Source: Shewanella schlegeliana (GTDB lineage: Bacteria; Pseudomonadota; Gammaproteobacteria; Enterobacterales; Shewanellaceae). From it: a stretch of DNA of 64,000 nucleotides. Position 1 is the stretch's first letter. Each line of letters opens with the position of its first letter. The notes beneath the pieces are model-generated. The model was not told the origin of the DNA and searched no databases. It saw nothing but the letters and a program-made list of their open reading frames with translations. Both the position numbers and the translations under genes were made by a program. Positions 35,628-45,368 of the stretch are shown here, in pieces. Where the stretch lies: positions 124,001 to 188,000 of the forward strand of contig NZ_JAESVD010000004.1 of assembly GCF_016765635.1 (NCBI RefSeq), given 5' to 3'.

Positions 35628-37625
35628 ATGCATTTTTTACGTCCTGAGTGGTTCTTAGCTCTACTTCCTATGGCCTTGCTACTACTGCTTTTATTAAAGA
35701 GCAAAGCAGCGAGTTCAAACTGGAACCGCTATATCGCCCCCCACTTAGCCAAGTTGCTAGTGGGAGGCTCGATTAAAAAGAGAAACAATAATATCGGCTA
35801 CCTAGCCTTAGCTTGGTTTATTGCCGTATTTGCCCTGTCTGGTCCTGCGTTTGAGAAAAGAGCACTGCCAGTCTACGAGTCGGCTCAGGGACGCGTCATC
35901 GTCATGGACATGTCTTTATCTATGTACGCTAATGACTTAGTGCCTAACCGCTTAACTCAAGCAAAATTTAGAGCCACCGATCTTATCGATGGTCTCTCAG
36001 AAGGTGAAACAGGCTTAATCGCCTACGCAGGGGATGCGTTTACCATCAGTCCTCTTACTCGTGATAAAGCTACCCTGTTAAACCTATTGCCAACGTTAAC
36101 GCCAAGTATTATGCCAGTCAGAGGCTCAAACCTTGAAGCGGCGATTACTCAGGCTAAATCCCTGCTCAGTCAAGGTGGCCATATTCGCGGTGATATTATT
36201 TTGTTTACTGACGGCGTATCTCCGGCACAATTTAAACGTACAGAATCGGTGCTCGCCGACAGTCAGTATCGACTGGCTATTATGGCTTTCGGAAGCCAGC
36301 AAGGCTCACCGATTAAGCTACCCGATGGTCAACTCTTGCGCGACAACGCCAACCAAGTTGTGGTTGCTAAAACCGATTACAAGCTGTTAAAGGAACTGGC
36401 AACCGAGGCCAATGGTATTTTAGTACCTAGTCGTGCTGACGGTGAAGATGTCACCCAGATTAAGCAATGGTTAGCCAATAGCCAAGATACCAAGGCAAGC
36501 GATCTTGAGGGCGAAACTTGGCTAGACTTAGGGCCCTACTTTGCACTGCTATTATTACTGCCCGCGTTATTGAGCTTTAGAAATGGGATGTTGGCGAGTC
36601 TAGCGCTACTGATATTGATTCAGCCGAGTACGCCTGTCTATGCAAGCACTTGGGACGATCTGTGGCAAACACAGGACCAACAAGCCATGCAGGCCTATCA
36701 AGCGAAAGACTACCAAGACGCCGCGAGCCAATTTGCTAACCCGCAGTGGCAAGCTAGCGCGTTATATAAAGCAGGTGATTATGAAGAGGCGCTTAACGCC
36801 TTTGAAAAAGATGACTCTGCCAGCGGTCTATACAATCAAGGTAATAGCCTAATGCAACTAGGCCAATACGCCGAGGCGCAAAAACGTTATCAATCGGCCG
36901 TTGAAAAGAATCCTGATTTTGATGCCGCTAAGAGCAATCTTGAGCTGGCCAAAAAGCTGCAACAACAGCAAGAGCAACAAAACCCTGAGCAAACCCCCGA
37001 TAACAGCTCTGATGACAACTCTGATAAACAGTCAGATAAAAACCGAGGGGATGACCAATCCAGAGGTTCTGATCAAAACAAGTCTCAATCTCAAAATTCA
37101 GAGTCAAAAGAGAGTCAACCTGGTGATCAACAAGAGAATGATTCACAACAGGGAGAGTCTCAGCAGGACAAGCAAGAGTCTGAGTCCGATTCAAAACAAG
37201 AATCTCAGCAGGAGCAACAAGGTGATACTCAATCCGATGAGAGCCAGTCCGATGAGAGTCAATCAGAGCAGCAAGAAGCGGCCAATAATGACGCTGAAAT
37301 GCAAGCCAACCCTGATGAGAATAACACTGAAAAAACTCAAGCTAACAGTCAGTCAACTCAGCAAGCTGAGAAAGAGCAAACAGCAGATAATGAGCAACAA
37401 GTTCAATCAGCAGAAATGGCTCAAACGGACGAGCAGCCCGCAGGAGAAGCGAAGCAAGTTCCCTCGAGCACGATTGCTACAGATGAGCCATTACCGCCTG
37501 AGATGGAGCGCGCCCTAAGGGCTGTCGCAGATGATCCACAGGTCTTACTGCGAAATAAAATGCAACTTGAGTACCAAAAACGTCGCCAACAAGGCATCAA
37601 TACTAAGGAAAACGAACAGTGGTAA
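35628..37625 (+). CDS. BatB/BatC fusion: von Willebrand A plus TPR protein with a long low-complexity tail
   Basis: 665 residues. N-terminal membrane helices, then a VWA domain with the MIDAS region MDMSLSMYAN at 92–101. A hydrophobic segment at about 303–330 and TPR repeats near 355–430 (ALYKAGDYEEALNAFEKD, then GNSLMQLGQYAEAQKRYQ) follow. From about 435 to 610 the sequence is almost only Q, S, E, D, N and K and is surely disordered. The short conserved end (PPEMERALRAVADDPQVLL) is typical of these proteins. In other bacteria BatB and BatC are separate genes. AGGAGG precedes the start at good spacing. Confidence 0.9.
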   Translation: MHFLRPEWFLALLPMALLLLLLLKSKAASSNWNRYIAPHLAKLLVGGSIKKRNNNIGYLALAWFIAVFALSGPAFEKRALPVYESAQGRVIVMDMSLSMYANDLVPNRLTQAKFRATDLIDGLSEGETGLIAYAGDAFTISPLTRDKATLLNLLPTLTPSIMPVRGSNLEAAITQAKSLLSQGGHIRGDIILFTDGVSPAQFKRTESVLADSQYRLAIMAFGSQQGSPIKLPDGQLLRDNANQVVVAKTDYKLLKELATEANGILVPSRADGEDVTQIKQWLANSQDTKASDLEGETWLDLGPYFALLLLLPALLSFRNGMLASLALLILIQPSTPVYASTWDDLWQTQDQQAMQAYQAKDYQDAASQFANPQWQASALYKAGDYEEALNAFEKDDSASGLYNQGNSLMQLGQYAEAQKRYQSAVEKNPDFDAAKSNLELAKKLQQQQEQQNPEQTPDNSSDDNSDKQSDKNRGDDQSRGSDQNKSQSQNSESKESQPGDQQENDSQQGESQQDKQESESDSKQESQQEQQGDTQSDESQSDESQSEQQEAANNDAEMQANPDENNTEKTQANSQSTQQAEKEQTADNEQQVQSAEMAQTDEQPAGEAKQVPSSTIATDEPLPPEMERALRAVADDPQVLLRNKMQLEYQKRRQQGINTKENEQW

Positions 37626-39253
37626 TACGGCATATTTTTCTTTTAGCGATTATCGCCCTAACAGCCGCCTTTCCTGCTAGCGCGATCACAACACTGCAAG
37701 CCTCGGTCGATCGAAACCCCGTTATGGAGGGGGAGTCTTTAGTGCTAACGGTTACCGCTGATGACGATCTCAACAGTGGCAAGCTCGATACCTCAATGCT
37801 ACTTAAAGACTTTATCGTTGGCCGAACCAGCATCAGTCGCAGTAAGCAGATAATGAACTTTGACGCCAGCAACGAGACCCGCTGGCAAGTACTGTTATCG
37901 CCTAAAAATACCGGCACGGTTACGATTCCAGCTTTTACAATCGATGGCATAAGCTCTCAGCCTATCGCGTTATCTGTTTTAAAAGCGGGCTCTCAACCTC
38001 AGCAGTCACAAGATATCTTTATGCGTGCTAACTTGTCGAGTGAGCACGCTTATGTCGGCCAGATGCTGACATACAAGGTAAAGCTGTATCTCGCATTAGA
38101 ACTGCAGCGTGGTGTGCTTAATGCGCCAAATCTTGAAGGTGCACAGATAAAGCAGCTTGGAGAAGATAAAGACAGTACAGAGATCGTCAATGGCCGCCGT
38201 TACCGGGTCATCGAACGTAACTATGCCATTATCGCCGACCAGCCAGGAAAACTGACTATCGAGGGTGCCAGCTTCTCCGGAGATGTGGTTGTACAGTCTA
38301 GACGCAACGGCGCCATGTTCTCTTTCAACGAAAGCAGACCAACACAGACTCAGGCACCAAAAGTGACAGTGGTTATCGAGCCAATACCTGCCGACTATCA
38401 TGGTCAGTGGCTTGTCTCTGACTTGGTTGTATTAAAAGAGGATTGGCCTGAGACGCAAACCGAATTTAAAGTCGGCGACCCTATCACGCGTACCATCAAC
38501 CTGTTGGCATCAAACACAGATGAGACCAGCCTTCCGGAAATTCAATTAAACACACCTGCGGCACTAAAGGCCTACCCAGAGAAGCCTCAGCGTAATACCT
38601 TCTTACGTGATAATCAGATGGTGTCTCAGCTAACACAAACCACGGCGATAGTCGCTACCCGCGCAGGCACTTATACCCTGCCAGAAATTAAGGTACCTTG
38701 GTGGAATCCGCACCTGAATAAACAGCAATTTGCGACTCTACCGGCGCGAACCATCACTGTGACTGGCGGCGCGGCACCTGAGCCTACCTCAGCTTTAGTG
38801 ACACAGGAACCAAGCAATACCAGCGCTGGTTTCTGGCCTTGGTTGTCATTGGTGCTTGGAGGCTTGTGGCTCGTCACATTGCTGCTTTGGCTTAAAGAGC
38901 GTAAGAGGAGCCCGATACCGCCTAGTATTGAATCGACTTCAAAAAGCATTAAGCCCAGCTCTTCGCTCGTAGCGCTAGAGTCTGCTTGTCAGGCAAATAA
39001 TGCTTCAGCCGTGCTCAATGCGCTGACTCGCTATTATAGCGAGCTATATCAGCGCCCGATGACCCTGAGTCAAATAGCGGCAACCAATAGCACGCTAAGT
39101 CATAGTATTAACCAACTACAGCAGGCAGCATACGCTTCGAGTCCGCAATCTGGTACGGTTGATTTCTCGAAAATCTTATCTGCAGCCAAGATGGCAAACC
39201 CCAATACCAAGCCTGATACAGGCTCGGCGCTAGATAAGCTAAACCCAAGCTAA
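37619..39253 (+). CDS. BatD-type protein (DUF7939/oxygen-tolerance family)
   Basis: 544 residues. A signal peptide (MVIRHIFLLAIIALTAAFPASA) is followed by a beta-rich periplasmic region (LQASVDRNPVMEGESLVLTV, and NETRWQVLLSPKNTGTVTIP as in BatD) and a membrane helix near 407–425 (WPWLSLVLGGLWLVTLLLWL). A cytoplasmic tail ends the protein. The start appears to be GTG at 37619 with AAGGA nine bases upstream, overlapping the end of the BatBC gene. Last gene of the operon; a terminator follows. Confidence 0.88.
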   Translation: MVIRHIFLLAIIALTAAFPASAITTLQASVDRNPVMEGESLVLTVTADDDLNSGKLDTSMLLKDFIVGRTSISRSKQIMNFDASNETRWQVLLSPKNTGTVTIPAFTIDGISSQPIALSVLKAGSQPQQSQDIFMRANLSSEHAYVGQMLTYKVKLYLALELQRGVLNAPNLEGAQIKQLGEDKDSTEIVNGRRYRVIERNYAIIADQPGKLTIEGASFSGDVVVQSRRNGAMFSFNESRPTQTQAPKVTVVIEPIPADYHGQWLVSDLVVLKEDWPETQTEFKVGDPITRTINLLASNTDETSLPEIQLNTPAALKAYPEKPQRNTFLRDNQMVSQLTQTTAIVATRAGTYTLPEIKVPWWNPHLNKQQFATLPARTITVTGGAAPEPTSALVTQEPSNTSAGFWPWLSLVLGGLWLVTLLLWLKERKRSPIPPSIESTSKSIKPSSSLVALESACQANNASAVLNALTRYYSELYQRPMTLSQIAATNSTLSHSINQLQQAAYASSPQSGTVDFSKILSAAKMANPNTKPDTGSALDKLNPS

Positions 39254-39277
39254 TTCTATGCTTGATGTAACGACCAA

Positions 39278-39306
39278 CAAAGCGCCTCACTGTAGGCGCT
39301 TTTTTT
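39278..39306 (+). terminator. Terminator of the Bat operon
   Basis: Stem AAAGCGCCT / AGGCGCTTT with a CACTGT loop and a long T tract, 25 bases after the BatD stop. Confidence 0.9.
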
Positions 39307-39494
39307 ATCCATTCAGGTGCTAAGTCTAAAACGCCAATCGCTCACCTTATTTCTTGAGTTAGGTTGTTGAGTTCATGTATTTCTCAAACTAGACACATTT
39401 CTTGCACTTATCACACCGACAAATCTAACAATTGGTATTCGTTATTCATCGAGGGTAAGCTGTCATTTATTGATCCCGTTAAAAAAATTGAAAA

Positions 39495-40058
39495 ATGTTT
39501 GATAGTTGGCGAAATAAAAAGTCGAAGTCCACGGTCTCTTCAGACATGGTTAGCAAACAACGACGATACGATAGCCTTGTCAGGGCACTTCATGCCGATA
39601 TATACCGTTTCGCCTATTGGCTTTGCGGAGATAAACATGTCGCTGAAGATATCACTCAAGAAACATTTTTACGTGCTTGGCGTTCACTCGACTCTTTAAA
39701 AGATGAAAAAGCCGCTAAAGCTTGGTTAATCACTATTTTGCGACGTGAAAACGCCCGACGTTTTGAGCGCAAACAGTTTAACTACTCAGATGTTGAGCAA
39801 GAGTTTATCGAGGATACCTTTTCTGGCAGTACCGAAGAACATGCAGAGCAACACCTAATCCGTAGACAGATTTACAACTTGGAACTTGAGTATCGAGAGC
39901 CATTACTACTACAAGTCATCGGTGGATTTAGCGGTGATGAAATCGCAAAAATTCTCGATTTAAATCGCAATACCGTTATGACCCGTTTATTTAGAGCAAG
40001 AAATCAACTTAAGGATCAACTTGAACAACCGCAGATCAGGGGGCAATCCAATGGATGA
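39495..40058 (+). CDS. ECF-type sigma factor
   Basis: 187 residues. Region 2 is clear (LVRALHADIYRFAYWLCGD, ITQETFLRAWRSLDSL), as is region 4 (YREPLLLQVIGGFSGDEIAK, LDLNRNTVMTRLFRARNQLK). A basic N-terminal leader (FDSWRNKKSKS) is slightly longer than usual. The gene overlaps the next, which encodes its probable anti-sigma, by eight bases. The ribosome site at ATG 39495 is poor. The regulon is not shown by the window. Confidence 0.93.
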   Translation: MFDSWRNKKSKSTVSSDMVSKQRRYDSLVRALHADIYRFAYWLCGDKHVAEDITQETFLRAWRSLDSLKDEKAAKAWLITILRRENARRFERKQFNYSDVEQEFIEDTFSGSTEEHAEQHLIRRQIYNLELEYREPLLLQVIGGFSGDEIAKILDLNRNTVMTRLFRARNQLKDQLEQPQIRGQSNG

Positions 40059-40755
40059 ATTAAAGTTTCGCCGCCAAGCCTATAGCGACCCAAATAGTCA
40101 AGACCCTGACTTTCTCGATGCAGCGATGGAGTCAGCCGATAGAGAAGCTTTTTTAAATGAGCTAAAAGGCTTAGATAATAAGATTGAGCATGCCCTTAAA
40201 ATTGACGTACCGGACGACCTTGCAGCAAAGTTATTGTTAGGGCAGCAACTACAGCATCATCATACACAGCGCCGTAAAACAGGATTCGCATTTGCTCTCG
40301 TTGCCTCGATAGCATTTTTAGCCGGGATGACATTTACCCTGTTAAGAATGGGGCCAGTCGACTTGGGGCAACACGCTCTTGCTCATGTTTATCATGAAAC
40401 ACAAGCACTGAAAGTTGACCAAAATGTACCGTTTCAAGATGTAAACTTCCAACTCGCTTCCCTCAAAGGAAGCAACGAAATGAAGTTCACTCAACAACCA
40501 GGCAAGGTCTTTTACAGTACCTATTGTGATTTTCAAGGTGTACAGAGCCTACACCTTGTAATGCAAGGCGAGCATGGGAAGGTCACATTATTTATCGTAC
40601 CTCTTGAAGAGCGAATGGTGCTTGATAAAGCCTTTGCCGATAACAAATACCAAGGAATGGGCTTTGAAACGGATAACGCCTATATGTTGCTAGTTGGTGA
40701 GCAACGCGAAGATCTTAATTACGTGAAAAACGAAATCAAGCAAACATTTATCTAA
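40051..40755 (+). CDS. DUF3379-type probable anti-sigma factor
   Basis: 234 residues from MDELKFRRQAYSDPNSQD. A soluble N-terminal part of about 75 residues, one membrane helix (FAFALVASIAFLAGMTFTLL near 79–98) and a periplasmic C-terminal domain. This topology and the overlap with an ECF sigma gene are the usual signs of a membrane anti-sigma. ATG 40051 follows a GGGGG ribosome site; an upstream in-frame start lies inside the sigma gene. An inverted repeat AACCAGCGATG / CATCGCTGGTT at 40767–40797 follows, without a T tract. Confidence 0.85.
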   Translation: MDELKFRRQAYSDPNSQDPDFLDAAMESADREAFLNELKGLDNKIEHALKIDVPDDLAAKLLLGQQLQHHHTQRRKTGFAFALVASIAFLAGMTFTLLRMGPVDLGQHALAHVYHETQALKVDQNVPFQDVNFQLASLKGSNEMKFTQQPGKVFYSTYCDFQGVQSLHLVMQGEHGKVTLFIVPLEERMVLDKAFADNKYQGMGFETDNAYMLLVGEQREDLNYVKNEIKQTFI

Positions 40756-40896
40756 CCATCCTTTACAACCAGCGATGTTTACTGCACATCGCTGGTTAGA
40801 ACTTCATCACATATCCCCGCTTTATTGGGCGTTAGCTCATAGATCTGCTAGCATAGCGCCTACACAAATTGAAAATAAAAGAAGCGTGCATCACAC

Positions 40897-42348
40897 ATGA
40901 CAATTGAATTACCTGTTTTAATTACTTTTATCGCCTACCTTGCTCTTATGATGGGCATAGGCTTATGGGCTTATAAAGCTACAGACTCTGTTGACGATTA
41001 TATTCTTGGTGGCCGCGGCATGGGTCCTGCGGTAACAGCACTGAGCGTGGGTGCATCCGATATGTCAGGCTGGTTACTACTAGGCCTACCTGGAGCGGTA
41101 TACTTAGGTGGACTAGGCGAAGCATGGATTGGCATAGGTCTAGTATTCGGCGCTTGGCTCAATTGGTTATTCGTCGCCAAACGACTCAGAGTTTATACCC
41201 AATTTACCGATAATGCGCTAACCCTTCCCGACTTCTTTGAAAAACGCTTTGAAGATAATAAAGGCATATTAAAACTCGTCTCTGCTGTTACTATTTTAGT
41301 TTTCTTCACCTTCTACGCTTCATCAGGCATGGTTGGCGGCGCCATCTTATTTGAAAAAGTATTTGGTCTCGATTACACCTTAGCACTGCTTATTGGCTCT
41401 ACGATTATCGTTGCCTACACCTTTGTTGGTGGTTTCTTTGCCGTTAGTTGGACCGACTTTTTCCAAGGTTGCCTGATGCTTATCGCGCTATTGATTGTGC
41501 CTGTCGCTATTTTTAGCCTACCAGAGACCCAAGCAGGCTTGGAAAACATCGACCCAGCAATGCTATCTATGTTCAATGAAAATACCACCTTGATTGGTTT
41601 CGTATCGCTACTAGCTTGGGGCCTAGGCTACTTTGGTCAGCCACATATTCTTTCTCGTTTTATGGCTATCGCTTCACCTGATGATATTCCCGTCTCTCGT
41701 CGCATCGCCATGGGTTGGATGCTTTTAGCCCTAGTCGGTGCGTTAGCAACTGGTATCGCGGGCAGCCTTTACTTTGCAGCTGAACCACTGTCTAACCCTG
41801 AAACGGTATTTATTCACTTAGCCCATGCAGCCTTTAATCCATGGATTGGTGGTTTACTGATTGCCGCCATCTTATCGGCAATTATGAGTACTATCGATTC
41901 ACAGTTATTGGTTTGTTCTAGTGTGATCACCGAAGACTTCTATAAGAAGTGGCTACGTCCACAGGCAACGAGCAAAGAGCTCATGCTAGTTGGCCGTATT
42001 GGCGTATTGGCGATTGCCATCATTGCTGGTGTTGTTGCCCTTAACCCTGAAAGCAGCGTTCTTGGGTTAGTTAGCTATGCTTGGGCAGGATTTGGGGCCG
42101 CTTTCGGCCCTGTCGTATTATTATCTCTGTTCTGGCGTGGTTATAGCCGTAATGGTGCTGTGGCAACAATCATCGTTGGTGCTTTAACCGTGGTTATTTG
42201 GAAACAGCTTACTGGCCATATCTTCGATATCTACGAAATCTTACCGGGCTTTATCCTAGCGACCCTAACTGGTGTCATTGTCAGTAAAATGAAAAGCCCA
42301 TCAGAGACAATAAAACAGCAGTTCGATAGCTTCCAAGCTAAGCTATAG
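40897..42348 (+). CDS. putP: Sodium/proline symporter
   Basis: 483 residues, about thirteen membrane helices, sodium:solute symporter family. The N-terminal DDYILGGRGMGPAVTALSVG and the SDMSGWLLLGLPGAVYLGG segment are characteristic of PutP, as is WGLGYFGQPHILSRFMAI near 250. It takes up proline for catabolism or osmoprotection. Own promoter region after the anti-sigma gene; a terminator follows. Confidence 0.93.
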   Translation: MTIELPVLITFIAYLALMMGIGLWAYKATDSVDDYILGGRGMGPAVTALSVGASDMSGWLLLGLPGAVYLGGLGEAWIGIGLVFGAWLNWLFVAKRLRVYTQFTDNALTLPDFFEKRFEDNKGILKLVSAVTILVFFTFYASSGMVGGAILFEKVFGLDYTLALLIGSTIIVAYTFVGGFFAVSWTDFFQGCLMLIALLIVPVAIFSLPETQAGLENIDPAMLSMFNENTTLIGFVSLLAWGLGYFGQPHILSRFMAIASPDDIPVSRRIAMGWMLLALVGALATGIAGSLYFAAEPLSNPETVFIHLAHAAFNPWIGGLLIAAILSAIMSTIDSQLLVCSSVITEDFYKKWLRPQATSKELMLVGRIGVLAIAIIAGVVALNPESSVLGLVSYAWAGFGAAFGPVVLLSLFWRGYSRNGAVATIIVGALTVVIWKQLTGHIFDIYEILPGFILATLTGVIVSKMKSPSETIKQQFDSFQAKL

Positions 42349-42703
42349 CTGTAATCGTGAACATAAGCAGATAAAAAGCGTACACTTGTACGCTTTTTTT
42401 ATTTTTAGCCATCGTCTGCTTTTTACACGCCACGCTACATTTCATTAACCCGAAATCAAACGACCACTCAGCCCAGAGCCTGTGCTGGCCGTACTTTCTA
42501 TCGTCCATTTTAATTGCTCAGTTAATTGCCAGCTAAAAAAGCGCCCAATAATTAACTAAGGTTTAACAATAAAACAATTCTGGTCGGAGTTGTTAGCTTG
42601 CACACATCTCCCTACTATGCACTGGTCTAATAAGTGGATCTTGCCGCTAATCATGAAATTAGCCCCGAATAAGCAAGACTAAAATATAATAGAGATGATA
42701 ATA
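42349..42703. other. Intergenic region between putP and fadL
   Basis: 355 bases. The putP terminator is at 42373–42400. ACTGGTCTAATAAGT at 42621–42635 resembles a degenerate FadR site upstream of fadL. Otherwise nothing recognised. Confidence 0.55.
42373..42400 (+). terminator. Terminator after putP
   Basis: Perfect 11-bp stem AAAAAGCGTAC / GTACGCTTTTT with an ACTT loop and a T tract. Confidence 0.93.
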
Positions 42704-44014
42704 ATGAAGAATTTCAACAAGACTCTTATTGCTGTATCAGTTGCTCTAGCAAGTACTCAAACAATGGCTGCGGGTTTCCAGTTAAACAGCCAGTCAGCAA
42801 CAGGTATTGGTCGCGCATTTGCGGGTGATGCTGTAATCGCTGACAACGCATCGGTACTTTCACGTAACCCAGCTGCAATGGCATTGTTTGATCAAAAACA
42901 ACTTTCAATGGGCTTAACCTATGCTGATGTTCAAGTTGAAGTGAGCGATGTATTCGTTAACTCAAACCTTGGTGAACTGCATTACGGTAGCGTCGATGAC
43001 GCTGCTGAGGCTAAAGTTATCCCTAACTTTTACTATGTAAGCCCAGTCAATGATAAGTTTGCCTACGGTGTGGCTATGTTCAGCAACTTCGGTACAGGTA
43101 CGGATACTAGCGATCTATCAAAGCCTAAGCCTATCTTAGGTGGCACAGCACAAATTCCGGCACCTGTAGACTTATTAGGCAAAACTGAAGTGACCACAAT
43201 CAACTTCAACCTAAGTGCTTCTTACCGTATCAATGACCACTTCAGTGTAGGTGCTGGATTAGATGTGATCTATGGTTCAGGTACACTTACACGCGCAGGT
43301 GAATTACCATTAGGCCAAGATGGCTCTTATGTCCCAGTCGACCTTGTTGATGTTGATGCTGATGGCATCGCATTTGGTGGTATTGTCGGCGCGGTTTACG
43401 AGATCAATGCCAATAACCGCTTAGGTGTCAGCTACCGTTTCAGCCCAGAGTTCACAGCTGATGGTACTGTTAATTTTGGCAGTACAGAGTTCGAAGAGAT
43501 CAACATTCCAATCCCAGATATCTTCCAGGTTGCTGGCTTCCATCAGCTAACCGATACTTTTGCACTACACTACACAGCGCAAATGACAACTTGGGGCGAC
43601 TTCCATGAGATCACTGTTACCGATCCTGCAGAAGCACAGCTAAAGAAATACGCTTGGGATGACTCATGGTTATTCAGTGTTGGTGGTACATACACACTAA
43701 CTGATAAGTGGACACTGCGCGCAGGTTACATGTTCGACCAAGGTGTTGTTGGCGAAGTCAGCTCTATCTCTATTCCTGATTCAGATCGTCAGTGGTACAC
43801 AATGGGTGCAACTTACAACCTATCAAAGAATACTAGCCTAGATTTCGGTATCGCATTTGTTCGTGGTGAAGAGACTCAACTAACAGAACATAGCTCTGTG
43901 TTAGATCTTGTTAGCCAACAGATGCCATTCCTTGGCTCTGACCTAGGTACTGTACATGCGACTACAACGTCAAATGCAACATACTACTCTATCCAATACA
44001 ACTACAAGTTCTAA
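42704..44014 (+). CDS. fadL: FadL-family outer membrane transporter
   Basis: 436 residues. Signal peptide MKNFNKTLIAVSVALASTQTMA followed by the FadL N-terminal hatch AGFQLNSQSATGIGRAFAG and ADNASVLSRNPAAMALFD. A beta-barrel ends in aromatic YYSIQYNYKF. FadL proteins import long-chain fatty acids or other hydrophobic compounds across the outer membrane. Its specificity is not proven, but the nearby fadIJ fits fatty acids. ATG 42704 is favoured over 42695 by ribosome-site spacing. Confidence 0.9.
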   Translation: MKNFNKTLIAVSVALASTQTMAAGFQLNSQSATGIGRAFAGDAVIADNASVLSRNPAAMALFDQKQLSMGLTYADVQVEVSDVFVNSNLGELHYGSVDDAAEAKVIPNFYYVSPVNDKFAYGVAMFSNFGTGTDTSDLSKPKPILGGTAQIPAPVDLLGKTEVTTINFNLSASYRINDHFSVGAGLDVIYGSGTLTRAGELPLGQDGSYVPVDLVDVDADGIAFGGIVGAVYEINANNRLGVSYRFSPEFTADGTVNFGSTEFEEINIPIPDIFQVAGFHQLTDTFALHYTAQMTTWGDFHEITVTDPAEAQLKKYAWDDSWLFSVGGTYTLTDKWTLRAGYMFDQGVVGEVSSISIPDSDRQWYTMGATYNLSKNTSLDFGIAFVRGEETQLTEHSSVLDLVSQQMPFLGSDLGTVHATTTSNATYYSIQYNYKF

Positions 44015-44049
44015 GCTAATCGCTTAATTGTAAACCGTATCTCGATAAC

Positions 44050-44077
44050 AAAAGCCGCATAGCAATGCGGCTTTTTT
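44050..44077 (+). terminator. Terminator after fadL
   Basis: Stem AAAAGCCGCAT / ATGCGGCTTTT with an AGCA loop and a T tract. Confidence 0.93.
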
Positions 44078-44288
44078 ATTGCCTAAACCCCAATGTTCTA
44101 CGCTCGTAAATGAAGGGGATAGGGTAAGCCATCATCATATACCCTCGATTATTGTTTAATCCCTACTAATCAAATCGCTATAATTCTAGGCAAACCCGGT
44201 TCATCGCATTTTTCTAATGAATAATTGTTGCAGATAAAAACCACATCCATTAGAATTATCTCATGAATTGATTTTGGTGCACAATAAT

Positions 44289-45326
44289 ATGAAAAATACC
44301 TTCTTTGGCTATCTACTCATTAGCTCTCTCCCCTTTATAAGTCTGTCTGCAACGGCAGAAGCTAAAAATATTGAGTCGATTTCAGTAAGTCTTAAACCCT
44401 ATCCGAACTGGGTGCAATTAGACGCTGTCGTCGAGCCAACGAAAGCAGCCACTGTTTCGGCGCAAACTTCTGGGCGAATTATCAAACTCAACTACGACAT
44501 CAATGATCTGGTTGCCGAAGGTGCACCACTACTGGAGATCACAAATAAGGAACAAGGTGCGCAACTTGCGGCGACTGAAGCCGATTACGCCAAAGCCAGC
44601 GCTGTCAATGTAGAAGCGCAGCAGCAGCTTACACGCTATCAAGCACTGTTCCCAAAAGGTGCCATATCTAAAGGCGAAATGGATGAAGCCGAAGCCAATG
44701 CCAAGTCGGCGCAGCAGGCGGTGAGTGCTGCAAAAGCCAAAATCACTCAAGCCAGAGAGTCACTTAACTACACCTTAGTCAGCGCCCCCTTCGCAGGCAT
44801 TGTTACCCAAAGACACGTCGAAGAGGGTGAGACGGTAAGCCCGGGACAAGCCTTGTATTCCGGCTACTCCTTAGCTCAGATGCGCGCCGTAACTCAAATA
44901 CCTCAGCGCTATGTCAACGCGCTAAAACAGCAGCCAAAATTCAGATTAACCTTAGCCAATGGTAAGCAGATCAACAGTGAACAATTAACACTGTTCACCT
45001 TTGTCGATCCTAAAAGCCATAGCTATAAAGTGCGCATCAACTTGCCAGATAATGTCGAGGGTGTGATCCCTGGAAGCCTTATCAAAGCCCAGTTTATCAG
45101 CAGCAGTCGCAACGCCATATTCGTGCCAGAGTCCTCGCTGATCACCATGAATGAGTTAAGCGCCGTCTATATTCAGCAAAATGATAAATGGGTATTAAAT
45201 CAAGTCAGAACTGGACTTCATGATAATGGCAAGGTTGAGATCTTAGCTGGATTGTCCGATGGCGATCTGGTGGCCAAGGACGCCTATCACGCCCTATTAA
45301 TGCTTAAGCAAAGCCACAAGCCATAG
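44289..45326 (+). CDS. RND efflux periplasmic adaptor (membrane fusion protein)
   Basis: 345 residues. Signal peptide (MKNTFFGYLLISSLPFISLSATA). A lipoyl-type half near 50–80 (AATVSAQTSGRIIKLNYDIN), an alpha-hairpin of about residues 85–150, a second lipoyl half (TLVSAPFAGIVTQRHVEEGE near 160) and a beta-barrel domain follow. It links an inner-membrane RND pump to an outer-membrane channel. It is 42 bases upstream of the pump gene and certainly co-transcribed with it. No outer-membrane channel gene is adjacent. Confidence 0.92.
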   Translation: MKNTFFGYLLISSLPFISLSATAEAKNIESISVSLKPYPNWVQLDAVVEPTKAATVSAQTSGRIIKLNYDINDLVAEGAPLLEITNKEQGAQLAATEADYAKASAVNVEAQQQLTRYQALFPKGAISKGEMDEAEANAKSAQQAVSAAKAKITQARESLNYTLVSAPFAGIVTQRHVEEGETVSPGQALYSGYSLAQMRAVTQIPQRYVNALKQQPKFRLTLANGKQINSEQLTLFTFVDPKSHSYKVRINLPDNVEGVIPGSLIKAQFISSSRNAIFVPESSLITMNELSAVYIQQNDKWVLNQVRTGLHDNGKVEILAGLSDGDLVAKDAYHALLMLKQSHKP

Positions 45327-45368
45327 TGCGATAACTGGAAGTTGTAACTAGGAATTAGGATACTTTAT

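Noticed and set aside
36901..37518. 205-codon rightward frame inside the BatBC gene
   Set aside because: Shadow frame of the Q/S/E/D-rich low-complexity coding region; no ribosome site and no family.
39364..39699. 111-codon frame overlapping the start of the ECF sigma gene
   Set aside because: It overlaps the conserved region 2 of the sigma factor in another phase and has no recognisable features.
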